Source: Nakamurella endophytica
Lineage (GTDB): Bacteria; Actinomycetota; Actinomycetes; Mycobacteriales; Nakamurellaceae
Length of the DNA stretch: 64,000 nucleotides
NCBI RefSeq assembly: GCF_014646215.1
Contig: NZ_BMNA01000007.1
Span: forward strand, 1 to 64,000
Direction of reading: 5' to 3'
This document shows, piece by piece, positions 35,201-43,608 of the stretch (the stretch's first letter is position 1; each line of letters opens with the position of its first letter). The position numbers and the translations under genes were made by a program. The notes under the pieces were generated by a model. The model was not told the origin of the DNA and ran no database searches. It worked only from the letters and a program-made list of their open reading frames with translations.

Positions 35201-37888
35201 GAAGCGGTGCAACCGGAGACGCTGGCCGAACAGCTGACCCAGATCCTGGGTCGGGACGGTTCGGCCAAGTCCGCGACCACCGAGATCCGCGAGGCGCTGG
35301 ACCCGCACCTGCTGCTCGGGCACGCCTCCGACGCCTACGCCGACGCCATCGTGGCCGGCGCCGAATCCCTGCTCGGCCCGCAGCGGCTGCAGGAGACCAC
35401 CGCCGCCGCCGAGCAGACCGTGCCCGGGGTCACCTCGGCGCCGGCCTGGCCCACCCTGCTCGGCCACCTGGCCGTCCTCGCCGTCAGCGGCCACGACCCG
35501 ATCCAGCAGCTGTGGTCGGCCGCCGCCCGCCGCGAGCTGGACTCCGCCCTCGACATCGCCGCGGTGCTCGACTATCGGCTCGACCCCAGCGGCAACCACT
35601 CCGAGGGCCGGGGTCCGCTGCCGTGGCTGCCGGCCGTGCCCAGCGCGCTGCGGGCGCTGCCGGAATGGGACCCCTACCTGACCGCGTGGAGCAACCGGGT
35701 CGCCGACCACGCCGGCGCCGTCCGCGACGACGCCCGCGACTGGACGCTCGACACCGCCCCGGCGTGGGCGGTGCCGTACCTGTACGACCGGCAGTTGGTC
35801 GTCGACCTCGCCGTCTGGCGAGCCTCCCAGTCCGTCCCGGCCGACGAGATCCGCCCAGCGGGCGAACGGCCGCAGCGGGTCGCCCTGCGCAGTCACCACC
35901 GCACGCTCACCGAGCGGTGCGAGCGGGTCGCCGGCAACGCCCGCGACGGCGCCGACCGCTGGTCCGCCGTGCTCGCCGCCCGCAGCATCGACCTGACCGA
36001 GGACGACTTCTGGCCCGTGCTGGCCGGCCGGCTCAACCTGGCCGACTCCGCCGGCCTGCCCGTCGCGGCGCTGCTGGACTCCGCAGCCGCCGCCGGGCCG
36101 CTGCCCAGCGAAGGCCCAGCCTCCGCGCTGTGGTGGCGCCTGCACCCGCACCTGGGCGCGGCCACCTCACCGGTGCACCCCGACGTCCACAGGGTCCGCC
36201 CGGCCTGGACCGACCGGCTCGTCGAAACCCTGGGGGAGCAGGTCGTCGACCGGATCACCCGCGACCGGCTCTGGCCGGTCCTGGTCGGCCGCGTCGACAC
36301 CGCCGCCGAAGCCGGCGCCCACCCCGACCGGCTCGTCACCGACGCCGCCGCCCTGCTCGCACCGCACCTGGGCGACGTCCCCGAGCATGCCTGGGCCACC
36401 GCGCTGCTGTGGCACATCGGCACCCTGGCCGACCCCGAGCCCGTCCAGCCCGGCGTCGATGCGGTGCCGCCGGACCCGGCCGACGCCGACCGCACCCCAC
36501 CGGCCGACCTGTACCTCGACGCCCCGGAACCGGACCCACGCACAGCCACCACCGACCTGCCCGGCGACCCGACGGCCGCGGCACCGCCGGCACCGGAAGC
36601 ACCGGCCGAGCCCGAGGCGGCCCCGCCGGACCCGCAGGCCCCGCCCGCCGTGGTGGTGCTGCCGGCCGCGGAGCAGGCCGCGGCGCTGACCCGGGCCCGC
36701 GCCGCCGTCGCCGCAGCATGGGACTACTACCGCGAGCTCACCCCGCGATCGTGGGTGCCCGCCTACGTCACCAGCCGCGGCCTGGACCCGGCCGGGTTCG
36801 GGTACGCCCCGTCCGGCTGGACCCGCACCCTGGAGCACCTGCGCGCCGCCGGGTTCACCGACGACGAGCTGCTGGCCGCCGGCCTGGCCCGACCGACCAG
36901 CCGCGGCACCCTCATCGACCCGTTCCGCAACCGGCTGATGCTGCCCATCCATGACGCCGACGGGCAGGTCGTCGCCTTCGTGGGCCGGGCGCACCCGCGG
37001 AAGGTCGACGAGCGCACCCCGAAGTACCTCAACAGCGCCACCACCGACCTGTTCAGCAAGACCGACCTGCCCTACGGACTGACTCCCGACACCATCGACA
37101 AGCTGCGCCTGGGCGCCAGTCTGGCCATCGTCGAGGGGCCGATGGACGTCCTGGCCGTGAACGCCGCGGCACGGCACGCCGCCCGGAAGCTGGTGGCCGT
37201 CGCCCCGCTGGGCACCGCGCTGACCGCGGCCCAGCTGGCCACCCTGGACCGGATCGCCCCGCTGGCCGACCGCAGGGTCGTCGTCGCGCTGGACAACGAC
37301 CCGGCCGGTTCCCGGGCCGCGGCCGCCGCCCACGACTTGCTGCTCGCGGCCGGGGTCACTGTCCCGCGCATCCCGAACCTGCCCGCCGGCCAGGACCCCG
37401 CCGACGTCCTGGCCACCGCCGGCGTCGACGCCCTGGCCACCGCGATCGGTCAACGCCGACCCCTGGCCGATCTCGTCGTCGACCAGGTCCTGACCGCCGC
37501 ACCGCGATCTGGTGACCACAGCGCCGAGGGGCGCCTATGGGCGCTGAATAAGGCCGCACGAGTCGTCGGCCGCATGCCGTCCGAGCAGCGCGCCCGCCAA
37601 GCCGTCCGGGCCGCCCGTGCACTGGACCTGGACGCCTTCCGCGTCCTGGACACCATCCAGTCGCACGTCCCCTATGACCCCAAGCCGCAGGGGCCGCTTG
37701 GACTGCCCAAGCCGCCCCGCTCGATGCGGCAGCGGGCACAACTGCTGGCCGACAACGCGACACGCATCAACGCCATCGGCGCGAACCGCGACGCGACGCA
37801 GGCGGCCCGCCGTCGGCGCTTCGTCGTCGACGGCCGCGACGAGGACCGCAGCGCCGAGGTGGACCGCGGCGCCGACGCCGACTGGTAG
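32288..37888 (+). CDS. traA: MobF relaxase - helicase - TOPRIM primase fusion (TraA-like)
   Basis: 1,866 residues from an ATG at 32288, chosen because the family begins near LHKLTAGDGYTYL. The relaxase domain (to about residue 320) carries the HUH motif LHTHVAV at 264-270, with candidate nucleophile tyrosines in GYTYL near the N-terminus. A RecD/TraI-like helicase follows, with Walker A APAGTGKTT near 599-607 and LVIVDEAGLA near 675. After a Pro/Ala-rich linker near residues 1400-1460 is a DnaG-like primase core: RGLDPAGFGYAP, FRNRLMLPIHDADG, SLAIVEGPMDVLAV near 1612 and VVVALDNDPAGSRAA near 1665. It nicks and unwinds plasmid DNA for conjugation, and the primase could start lagging strand in the recipient. 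Confidence 0.9.
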   Translation: MGLHKLTAGDGYTYLIRQVAASDSTERGYNSLGDYYAAKGESPGTWIGRGIDALGTSGAVTESQMRNLFGLGIHPDAHDIVVAQTAAGASAAAAQAATKLGSAYRVVEGDAEWRAGLTERYQAWNLVRDRPENAPVPPEERTRIRTELATELFTKRHGRPPAHTGELTGFLAQASRPESASVAGFDLTFSPVKSVSSLWAVAERPVAEQIEAAHRAAVLKTIEFLERDAAYTRMGTHGVRQVEIRGLVAAMFTHRDSRAGDPDLHTHVAVSNKVQTRDGRWLALDGRMLYRYNVAASEFYNSQLEAEVTARIGGRFAATERGDGKRPVRELVGVDERLNTHWSSRRQAIETVTGDLAAQFVARQGRVPTAVETLRLAQQATLATRQAKHEPRSLNEQRQVWRAQAVRVLGGEAPLAAMLRDVRTTVAAEPITPALVDELAAETVSVVSTARARWYETNLLAEAIRQVRAAGVDPAQVNELAQQVTRRAVSPDHCVPIGADTDVAPDAQVPAALRRSDGTSVYRVAKGQRYTSPAVLDAERRLVQAAGRTDGRRITAADVQVAMLEWSANREGRVLNHGQAAMVNEVATSGRRVHLALAPAGTGKTTVMGVLARAWQGSGGHVVGLAPQASAAEELHAALHQVETDTLDKLVHEISQTHEDAHPDWIREIGPNSLVIVDEAGLATTTKLDAAVGFVLHRGGRVLLVGDDRQRAAAGAGGVLRDIDAAHGSSTLVEVMRFADPTEGHATLALRAGETSTVGFYTDRNRLHAVNADTGIDAVYRAWAADTAAGADSVMMAPTLEQVAQLNARARADRLTAQALDGTPVGRELTLANGETVSAGDVVVTKQNARSLALGGTDFVQNNHRWTVQAVRADGSLDVRMIGGTEREVHLPAWYLGQGNVRLGYAHTLASCQGITVGSAGPGGRRGTAHALLTPEMTRNEAYVALSRAVSENHAYLQVGGGTDPHQVVTPEAVQPETLAEQLTQILGRDGSAKSATTEIREALDPHLLLGHASDAYADAIVAGAESLLGPQRLQETTAAAEQTVPGVTSAPAWPTLLGHLAVLAVSGHDPIQQLWSAAARRELDSALDIAAVLDYRLDPSGNHSEGRGPLPWLPAVPSALRALPEWDPYLTAWSNRVADHAGAVRDDARDWTLDTAPAWAVPYLYDRQLVVDLAVWRASQSVPADEIRPAGERPQRVALRSHHRTLTERCERVAGNARDGADRWSAVLAARSIDLTEDDFWPVLAGRLNLADSAGLPVAALLDSAAAAGPLPSEGPASALWWRLHPHLGAATSPVHPDVHRVRPAWTDRLVETLGEQVVDRITRDRLWPVLVGRVDTAAEAGAHPDRLVTDAAALLAPHLGDVPEHAWATALLWHIGTLADPEPVQPGVDAVPPDPADADRTPPADLYLDAPEPDPRTATTDLPGDPTAAAPPAPEAPAEPEAAPPDPQAPPAVVVLPAAEQAAALTRARAAVAAAWDYYRELTPRSWVPAYVTSRGLDPAGFGYAPSGWTRTLEHLRAAGFTDDELLAAGLARPTSRGTLIDPFRNRLMLPIHDADGQVVAFVGRAHPRKVDERTPKYLNSATTDLFSKTDLPYGLTPDTIDKLRLGASLAIVEGPMDVLAVNAAARHAARKLVAVAPLGTALTAAQLATLDRIAPLADRRVVVALDNDPAGSRAAAAAHDLLLAAGVTVPRIPNLPAGQDPADVLATAGVDALATAIGQRRPLADLVVDQVLTAAPRSGDHSAEGRLWALNKAARVVGRMPSEQRARQAVRAARALDLDAFRVLDTIQSHVPYDPKPQGPLGLPKPPRSMRQRAQLLADNATRINAIGANRDATQAARRRRFVVDGRDEDRSAEVDRGADADW

Positions 37889-37919
37889 GCCGCTTGGTGC
37901 GTCCCCGATGGCGGTCTGG

Positions 37920-38141
37920 TCAGCTCGCCGTCGGGTCGGCCGGCAGTGCGTCGACCGCTCGCCGCAGCGCTGAGAACCGCTCGTGCGTCAAGTGACCGGA
38001 CCAGCGCAGCTCCGCGAGCGCCGCGTACCGGTCGCCTTTGGTGGGCCAGTGGTGCCACGTCCGTCCCGCGCGTCTGGCTCCGCCCGCCGAGACGGCCGGG
38101 CACTCACTGCCGCCCGGGCCTGTCAGGTCACCAGCACTCAC
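37920..38141 (-). CDS. Small hypothetical protein
   Basis: 73 residues. The second half (RTWHHWPTKGDRYAALAELR followed by WSGHLTHERFSALRRAVDALP) reads like a small helical, DNA-binding-type fold, but no family is recognised. It converges on the relaxase gene, 31 bp past its stop. Confidence 0.45.
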   Translation of the reverse strand: MSAGDLTGPGGSECPAVSAGGARRAGRTWHHWPTKGDRYAALAELRWSGHLTHERFSALRRAVDALPADPTAS

Positions 38142-38328
38142 CGAGCTGTCCTCCCGACACGTCCAGCCAACCGATCAGGCGCAGCGGTGATGCTGGCACG
38201 CCCTCGCGGTGGTCAGCAGCGGTCGAGACCTGGAACGACCCGGCTGAACAAGGCGGCCACTCGACGCGGCGGCCTGCGGCCGTCGTAGCGACAACCACGT
38301 CACCCGGTCGACGCGCCGCCGACCCCGG

Positions 38329-39054
38329 CTACGTCGCGACGCCGGCCCGGTAGTCGAAGCGCATAACGGCCCGGCTCGGGCTGTCGGCGACGGCGCCGTG
38401 GCGCTGGTAGTAGGCGGCCACCGCCTCGTTGGCCGGGTTGAACAGCACCACTGCGCCCGTGCGCTGCCACTCCTCCTGCAGCGCGCGCAGCAGCCGGCTG
38501 CCCTCACCGGCCCGGGCCCGGACGAACGCCGACATGACGAACACCGGCGCCCCGGAGCCTGCGGCCAGCTCGCGCTGCCGGGCAGACAACGACCGGACCT
38601 CGGGGCTGCGCGCCAGACGGGTCAGGCGAACGCCCAGCTCGAGCAGCAGCGGCGCGGTCACGATCACCAGCGCCCCGACGGCCGCCCAGCTCGCCGACAA
38701 CGGACCCAGCAACGCCACCGTCAGGGGGAGCGCGACGGCCACCACGACGGCCAGCTGGGCAAGCAGCAGCGCCACCGCCGTCAGCACCACCGGTCGGCTC
38801 ATCCGCGGCGACGTGCCGTCGGTCAGTGTCATCGACGCCCCGTCCAGCCGGCGCAGACGCCCCCAGTTCAGCGCGACGATCATGGTCTCGAACGGCCACA
38901 GCCACGCCGCGATCAGCGCACCGGTCCACGAGTGCGCTCCGCGGTTGAGCAGGTTGAACGACCGAGCTCGTCGCCAGCCGATCCGGGCCGCCTCGATCGG
39001 GCCGGCGCCGCGGGCGGCGGTCAGCGGTTCACGCAGCGAGTCCTGCGCCGTCAC
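38329..39054 (-). CDS. Membrane protein with a GNAT acetyltransferase-like C-terminus
   Basis: 241 residues from a GTG at 39054. Two to three transmembrane helices lie near residues 97-150 (VVLTAVALLLAQLAVVVAVA and SWAAVGALVIVTAPLLLELG). The C-terminal part has a GNAT-like coenzyme A pattern (ARAGEGSRLLRALQEEW) followed by LFNPANEAVAAYYQRHG. Its start overlaps the stop of the 39-residue gene upstream (GTGA), so it ends a leftward operon with 39051-40264. A typical GNAT lacks transmembrane helices; this fusion is unusual. Substrate unknown. Confidence 0.7.
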   Translation of the reverse strand: MTAQDSLREPLTAARGAGPIEAARIGWRRARSFNLLNRGAHSWTGALIAAWLWPFETMIVALNWGRLRRLDGASMTLTDGTSPRMSRPVVLTAVALLLAQLAVVVAVALPLTVALLGPLSASWAAVGALVIVTAPLLLELGVRLTRLARSPEVRSLSARQRELAAGSGAPVFVMSAFVRARAGEGSRLLRALQEEWQRTGAVVLFNPANEAVAAYYQRHGAVADSPSRAVMRFDYRAGVAT

Positions 39055-39170
39055 GTCCGCGCCGGCTCCGCCGGCGCTGGCGCGGGGGCTGGGGCCGGTT
39101 CGGCGGGCAGGACCGGCGCGGTGGTCGGCAGCACCTCGATGCGTCGCTGCGGTTCGCCGATGTCGGCCAT
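39051..39170 (-). CDS. 39-residue protein in a translationally coupled operon
   Basis: Starts MADIGEPQRRIEVLPTTAP and ends in an Ala/Pro repeat. Its ribosome site is GGAG, it starts 3 bp after the upstream gene stop and its own stop overlaps the next GTG. The tight packing argues it is real. No function is known. Confidence 0.55.
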   Translation of the reverse strand: MADIGEPQRRIEVLPTTAPVLPAEPAPAPAPAPAEPART

Positions 39171-39172
39171 GG

Positions 39173-40264
39173 TCACGCTCCAGTCGTCGGGGAGGGGGGA
39201 GGTGGGGGAGTGATCAGGACGGGGACGACGCCGCGGCGGCCGCGGCGCCGCTCGCCGGAGGTCAGGCGTTCCGGTGTCCAGTCTCGCCGGTCGCTCAGGC
39301 CCGGGTGCGCGCCCCGGGCGGCTCCGAGCGGGGTCGGTGCGCTCGATGGGGCCAGGGCCAGCATGAAGCGCTCGACGCCCAGCAGCAGCGCCCACGCGGC
39401 CAGCAACACCGCGATGCCCGCGGCCGGGATCGACTGGCCCACCAGCGCGGATGCGGCGGTGCCGGCGGCCAGGAGGGCGCTGGCTGGCCGCCACAGGCGG
39501 AGCGCCGGACGGCGGGGAGTTATCAGCAGTGGGGGACTGGCTCCCGTGGCCAGCAGCGCGATCATGTGCGTCGGGGACTCGCACAGCATCACCACCACGG
39601 CCAAGACCAGCAGTACCGCGGCCAGCTGCGCCATCACGACCGCCGCCGACACCGCAGCGGCCCCGGCGGTCACCGCGCACAGGACGGCGGTCAGCACCGC
39701 CACCGCAGCCGCCCACAGTCCGGCTCGGCGAGCTCCCGGCAGGCGCGGGCGGGTCACGCTGGACCACCACGAGCGGGCAGCCCGCGCGAACGCCGCCGAC
39801 CGCGGCCGCCGCGCCGGGACGAGCTCCGGGTAGGCGGCCAGCATCCGGTCCAGGTCGGTGTGGACCCGCACGCCAGGCAGGTGCTGCCGCAGCAGCCCGG
39901 CCTGCTCCGTCGGCAGGCCATGGCGGCCCGTCGCGGTCCAGACGTCGACAACACGGGCGGCCTGAGAGCGCCAGCCCTTGGCGCCCTCGACGGTCTGGCC
40001 TTCCAGGGCGACCACCGCCACCAGGCGGCGAGCCGACCAGTACTGCAGGCGCAGATCCCGCAGGTCCCGCAGCGAGTAGATGCCGCACGTGCAGCCGTCC
40101 GCCGGCGCCGCGTGACCGCGGCCGCATCGGGCGATGCACGTCCCGCGAGCCCAGTCCGCCCCGGTGAACGACAGCGGCAGCAGGTAGCCGTTGGCCGACA
40201 CCCGGAACGTCCGCAACGCGAACAGGCCGACGACCGGCTCCGGCCCTCCTCCCAGCGACGTCAC
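39173..40264 (-). CDS. Plasmid-borne membrane protein with an N-terminal cysteine motif
   Basis: 363 residues from a GTG at 40264 with a strong ribosome site (GGAGGCGGCC). A soluble N-terminal domain of about 170 residues contains GTCIARCGRGH...DGCTCGIYSLRDL, with four cysteines that may bind zinc, and DLDRMLAAYPELV. Four to six transmembrane helices follow in two clusters (LWAAAVAVLTAVLCAVTAGA and VLLVLAVVVMLCE; later SALLAAGTAASALVGQSIP). The tail is basic and Pro-rich. I know this N-terminal cysteine pattern from actinobacterial mobile-element proteins but not a function. Confidence 0.65.
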   Translation of the reverse strand: MTSLGGGPEPVVGLFALRTFRVSANGYLLPLSFTGADWARGTCIARCGRGHAAPADGCTCGIYSLRDLRDLRLQYWSARRLVAVVALEGQTVEGAKGWRSQAARVVDVWTATGRHGLPTEQAGLLRQHLPGVRVHTDLDRMLAAYPELVPARRPRSAAFARAARSWWSSVTRPRLPGARRAGLWAAAVAVLTAVLCAVTAGAAAVSAAVVMAQLAAVLLVLAVVVMLCESPTHMIALLATGASPPLLITPRRPALRLWRPASALLAAGTAASALVGQSIPAAGIAVLLAAWALLLGVERFMLALAPSSAPTPLGAARGAHPGLSDRRDWTPERLTSGERRRGRRGVVPVLITPPPPPSPTTGA

Positions 40265-40358
40265 GGCCGCCTCCGTCTCTCCACTGGGGCCGGCGTCCGC
40301 GCCGGCTCCCCGCTCGACGGTGCCAAACCGCCGGCCGCGCAGCAAGGCGGTCGATTGG

Positions 40359-40559
40359 TCATGCCGCGGTGCTCACCTCGACGACGAGTACCTCGCCCGG
40401 CGCGAACCTCGCCCGGCCCGTCTCGCCGGCGAACAGCACCGACACCACACCGCCACCCGCACCCTCCAAGCGGACCGAGGCAACCATTACCGGCCGGCCC
40501 TCCCGAACCACCCGCTGACCGATCCGGAGACTGCCCGCCGGCAGCTGCTGCGTACGCAT
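40359..40559 (-). CDS. Small beta-rich protein
   Basis: 66 residues (MRTQQLPAGSLRIGQRVVRE...). Alternating hydrophobic and charged short strands (VMVASVRLEG, VVSVLFAGETGRARF, EVLVVEVS) suggest a small beta barrel, possibly SH3- or KOW-like. It precedes the leftward membrane-protein operon by about 95 bp and is probably co-transcribed. No function is known. Confidence 0.5.
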   Translation of the reverse strand: MRTQQLPAGSLRIGQRVVREGRPVMVASVRLEGAGGGVVSVLFAGETGRARFAPGEVLVVEVSTAA

Positions 40560-40776
40560 GCCGTTGGTCTACCGCCGACGACCGACAACGGGCCGACCTG
40601 CGACTATCCATCGACCGCGGCTCGGGCGGTGGTGAGCGGACCCGACGATGCCAGCAGCGATCGCCGCACGGCATCGCCAGCGCCGAGCACCGGCCGACCA
40701 GTCTGCTGGCACGGTCGGTGGCACGGCATCGGTGGGCCTGCGGGGTGTGGGCTTGCGGGTCGGGCAGGATGCATGG

Positions 40777-42423
40777 GTGCTGACCGGTGACACTGCAGAG
40801 CTACGGAAGGCGCGGGGGGCCTACTTCACTCCGTCGGCGGTCGCGCGCTTCATCTCGGCTTGGGCCATCCGCAGTGCCAACGATGCGGTGCTGGAGCCGT
40901 CATGCGGCGAAGCAGTGTTCCTGCATGAAGCTGGCAGGGATGGTCGCCACAAGGGCGCCCTCGTGGGGGTCGAACTCCACGACAGCTCCGCGGCCCAGGC
41001 CGAGCAGACACTGCGCGCTGAGGGCATCGACGCGGACATCCACGTCGGTGACTTCTTCCACCACTCGCAGTTCGGCGTCTACGACGCAGTCATCGGTAAC
41101 CCTCCCTATGTCCGCTACCAAGACTTCTCGGGTGAGTCTCGAGTCCGCGCTCGCCAAGCCGCCTTCCGTGCCGGGGTGTCCCTTACCAACCTCGCCTCGT
41201 CCTGGGCAGCGTTCACGGTCCACTCCGCGCTTCATCTGCGAGCCGGTGGGCGCCTCGGGTTGGTGCTTCCTGCCGAGCTGCTCACGGTCAACTACGCCGC
41301 CGGGGTCCGGCAGTTCCTCATGGACCACTTCAACGACGTCGGCCTCGTGCTGTTCGAGGAACGCGTGTTCCCCGGCGTGCTTGAAGAGGTCGTACTGCTG
41401 CTAGCCGATGGATACGACCCGAGGGGCATCGCCGGCACCGACCACATGACCATGTGGCAGGTCCGGGACGCCGCCGGCCTGATCGATTTGGCTGAGTCGC
41501 GGCGCTGGACCCCACCGAGCAAGTCGGCCAAGTGGTCCGCGGGCCTCATGTCCGCGAGCGGGCTGGCTGCCTACGACCACGCGCTGACCGGGCAGGGCTT
41601 CACCGTCCTGGAAACCTGGGGCGACACCACACTCGGCATGGTCACCGGCAACAACAACTTCTTCACCCTCGCGCCCGCCAAGGCGCGCGAGCTGCGCCTA
41701 CAGCCGACGGACCTTCTGCGGCTCTCACCGCCCGGATCACGGCACCTGCGGGCACTCACCCTGACCGATGCCGCCCTGGACGCCCTCGGAGACGCCGGAC
41801 AGGCCAGCTTGCTGTTCCGGCCAGCCGACGAGCCCTCCAAGGCCGCCTGGCGCTACATCAAGTCCGGCGAGCTGCTGGACGTGCACCAGGCGTACAAGTG
41901 CCGGGTCCGGTCCCCGTGGTGGCGGGTGCCGTATCTGCGCCCTGCGGACCTGTTCCTGACCTACATGAACGCCGACACCCCCCGCCTGGCCAGCAACCGC
42001 GCGCGGGCGCATCACCTGAACTCCGTCCACGGCGTGTACTTGCGCGACGATCTCCGCACGGACGGTCTCAGCCTGCTCCCGCTGGCCTCCTTGAACTCGG
42101 TCACGCTGCTCGGCGCGGAAACCGTCGGGCGTGCGTACGGCGGCGGCATGCTGAAGATCGAGCCGCGCGAAGCGGACCTGCTGCCGGTGCCCTCGCCGGC
42201 CCACGTCCGAGCGCACCGCGACGCACTCAATCGAGTGCGCCCGACCGCGGTCGCACACGTCCGTGCCGGCCGCCTGCTCGAGGCCGTCGCCTTGGTGGAC
42301 GACGTGCTCCTGACCCGCGGGCTCGGTATGGCTGCCGCCCATCTGGCTGCGATTCGCAATGATCATGCCGACCTCACGGCCCGGCGCGTCGCTCGGGGGA
42401 AGGACAGCGCCCGTGGGGTCTGA
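40777..42423 (+). CDS. Type II N6-adenine DNA methyltransferase
   Basis: 548 residues from a GTG at 40777 (ribosome site GGCAGGA). A leading YFTP motif, an AdoMet-binding VLEPSCGEAVFL and the catalytic GNPPYVRYQDF are typical of gamma-class N6-adenine methyltransferases (TaqI/Eco57I-like). The long C-terminal region (LTEVNN-type NNNFFTL, then LFLTYMNADTPRLASN) is the target-recognition part. It methylates its own target and protects the host from the nuclease downstream. The overlap with the nuclease start points to coupled expression. Recognition site unknown. Confidence 0.88.
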   Translation: MLTGDTAELRKARGAYFTPSAVARFISAWAIRSANDAVLEPSCGEAVFLHEAGRDGRHKGALVGVELHDSSAAQAEQTLRAEGIDADIHVGDFFHHSQFGVYDAVIGNPPYVRYQDFSGESRVRARQAAFRAGVSLTNLASSWAAFTVHSALHLRAGGRLGLVLPAELLTVNYAAGVRQFLMDHFNDVGLVLFEERVFPGVLEEVVLLLADGYDPRGIAGTDHMTMWQVRDAAGLIDLAESRRWTPPSKSAKWSAGLMSASGLAAYDHALTGQGFTVLETWGDTTLGMVTGNNNFFTLAPAKARELRLQPTDLLRLSPPGSRHLRALTLTDAALDALGDAGQASLLFRPADEPSKAAWRYIKSGELLDVHQAYKCRVRSPWWRVPYLRPADLFLTYMNADTPRLASNRARAHHLNSVHGVYLRDDLRTDGLSLLPLASLNSVTLLGAETVGRAYGGGMLKIEPREADLLPVPSPAHVRAHRDALNRVRPTAVAHVRAGRLLEAVALVDDVLLTRGLGMAAAHLAAIRNDHADLTARRVARGKDSARGV

Positions 42424-43411
42424 GCCGACCGGCAAACAGCTGGCGTGGCCGCTGTTCGACGCCATCGTCGACCGGGCTTCCTTGAAGACGGTCAACCCCT
42501 GGAAGGCTGTCGGTGCCGGCTCGGAGCCCGTCTTCGAGCCCGATTACAAGACTCTCCGCCAGCTGCTGGGAGTGCCCCTTCACCTAGAGTCGACCACGAG
42601 GTCAGGGATTCCGGCGCTCGCGGTCGACGTCTGGGTGGCCTACGAGCTGCGCCGCGCCGGACTCGACCCCGACGCGGTCTGGCCACGTGCAGAAGCCCCC
42701 CGAGTGATCGACAGGGACGTCCTCAAGTTCGTCCGGTCTACGCCCAAGAAGCTTCAGACGGAACTGCGATCGAGACTCCGCACGAGCACCGCGGGCGGCG
42801 TCGCCACCGCCTCCGCGAACATCATGGGCAAGAACTACCTCAAGCAGGTCGACGTCATCATGACCTCGTGGCAGACCGGCCCAGAGCTGCTCATCTCCAC
42901 CAAGCGCATGGACTCCTCGTTCGGCAAGAACGCCGCCAACCGCGTCGAGGAGTCATACGGCGACGCCAAGAACCTCGCACTACGACACCCGCTGGCAGCA
43001 ATCGGCTTCGTATACGCCCTCCGATCCACCGCGTACACCCAGGAGCGCACGCAGTTCGACTGGCTCATCGACCTGCTCACCAAGCTCGGCCGCGAGGAAG
43101 ACGCCTACGACGCCTGCGCACTCATCGTCCCCGAATGGGAGGGCGCCGGCCCGATCGGCGATGGAAGCCCTGAAGAGGCTCCGATCGACCCCGACGACGT
43201 CGAAGTCGAAGACGCCGAAGCAGAGGTTGTCGATGACCTTGACGAGCAGTTGGCCGCGCTGCCCCCGGTTCAACTCCGGCACGATCTTGTGCCCGCTGAG
43301 CTCAATCCGGGTCGCTTCTTTGGCCTCATGATGGCCTTGGTGCTCGACAACTCAACAGTTGCTCATCACGGAGAAGCCAGGTGGCGGCGAGGGAACCCGC
43401 GAACGGCGTAG
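42413..43411 (+). CDS. Type II restriction endonuclease (PD-(D/E)XK-like)
   Basis: 332 residues from a GTG at 42413 (ribosome site GGGGGAAGGA), overlapping the methyltransferase stop by 11 bases; an ATG at 42359 is the alternative. The nuclease core resembles KNYLKQVDVIMTSWQTGPEL followed by LISTKRMDSSFGKNAANR, i.e. Asp...Glu/Ser-x-Lys, with conserved EESYGDAKNLALRHP. An acidic insert (DPDDVEVEDAEAEVVDD) is near residue 255. As the cognate partner of the methyltransferase it should cleave unmodified DNA. I cannot name its specificity. Confidence 0.75.
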   Translation: MGSEPTGKQLAWPLFDAIVDRASLKTVNPWKAVGAGSEPVFEPDYKTLRQLLGVPLHLESTTRSGIPALAVDVWVAYELRRAGLDPDAVWPRAEAPRVIDRDVLKFVRSTPKKLQTELRSRLRTSTAGGVATASANIMGKNYLKQVDVIMTSWQTGPELLISTKRMDSSFGKNAANRVEESYGDAKNLALRHPLAAIGFVYALRSTAYTQERTQFDWLIDLLTKLGREEDAYDACALIVPEWEGAGPIGDGSPEEAPIDPDDVEVEDAEAEVVDDLDEQLAALPPVQLRHDLVPAELNPGRFFGLMMALVLDNSTVAHHGEARWRRGNPRTA

Positions 43412-43608
43412 CCGACGTCAGCAAGTAAGCAGTTGTTGCCGTTCTTGCCGCGGACGAGACGACTGTTTACCGAACTTCCGGAACGACTCGCTGACCGATC
43501 AATGCTCGCCCGCTGGCAACTGCCGCATTCGCTTCTCGCCGACCACATACATTTCACCACTTCGGTCAAACACTCTCGAACGGGAGCTCGGCGGAAGCGA
43601 AGCCCCGT

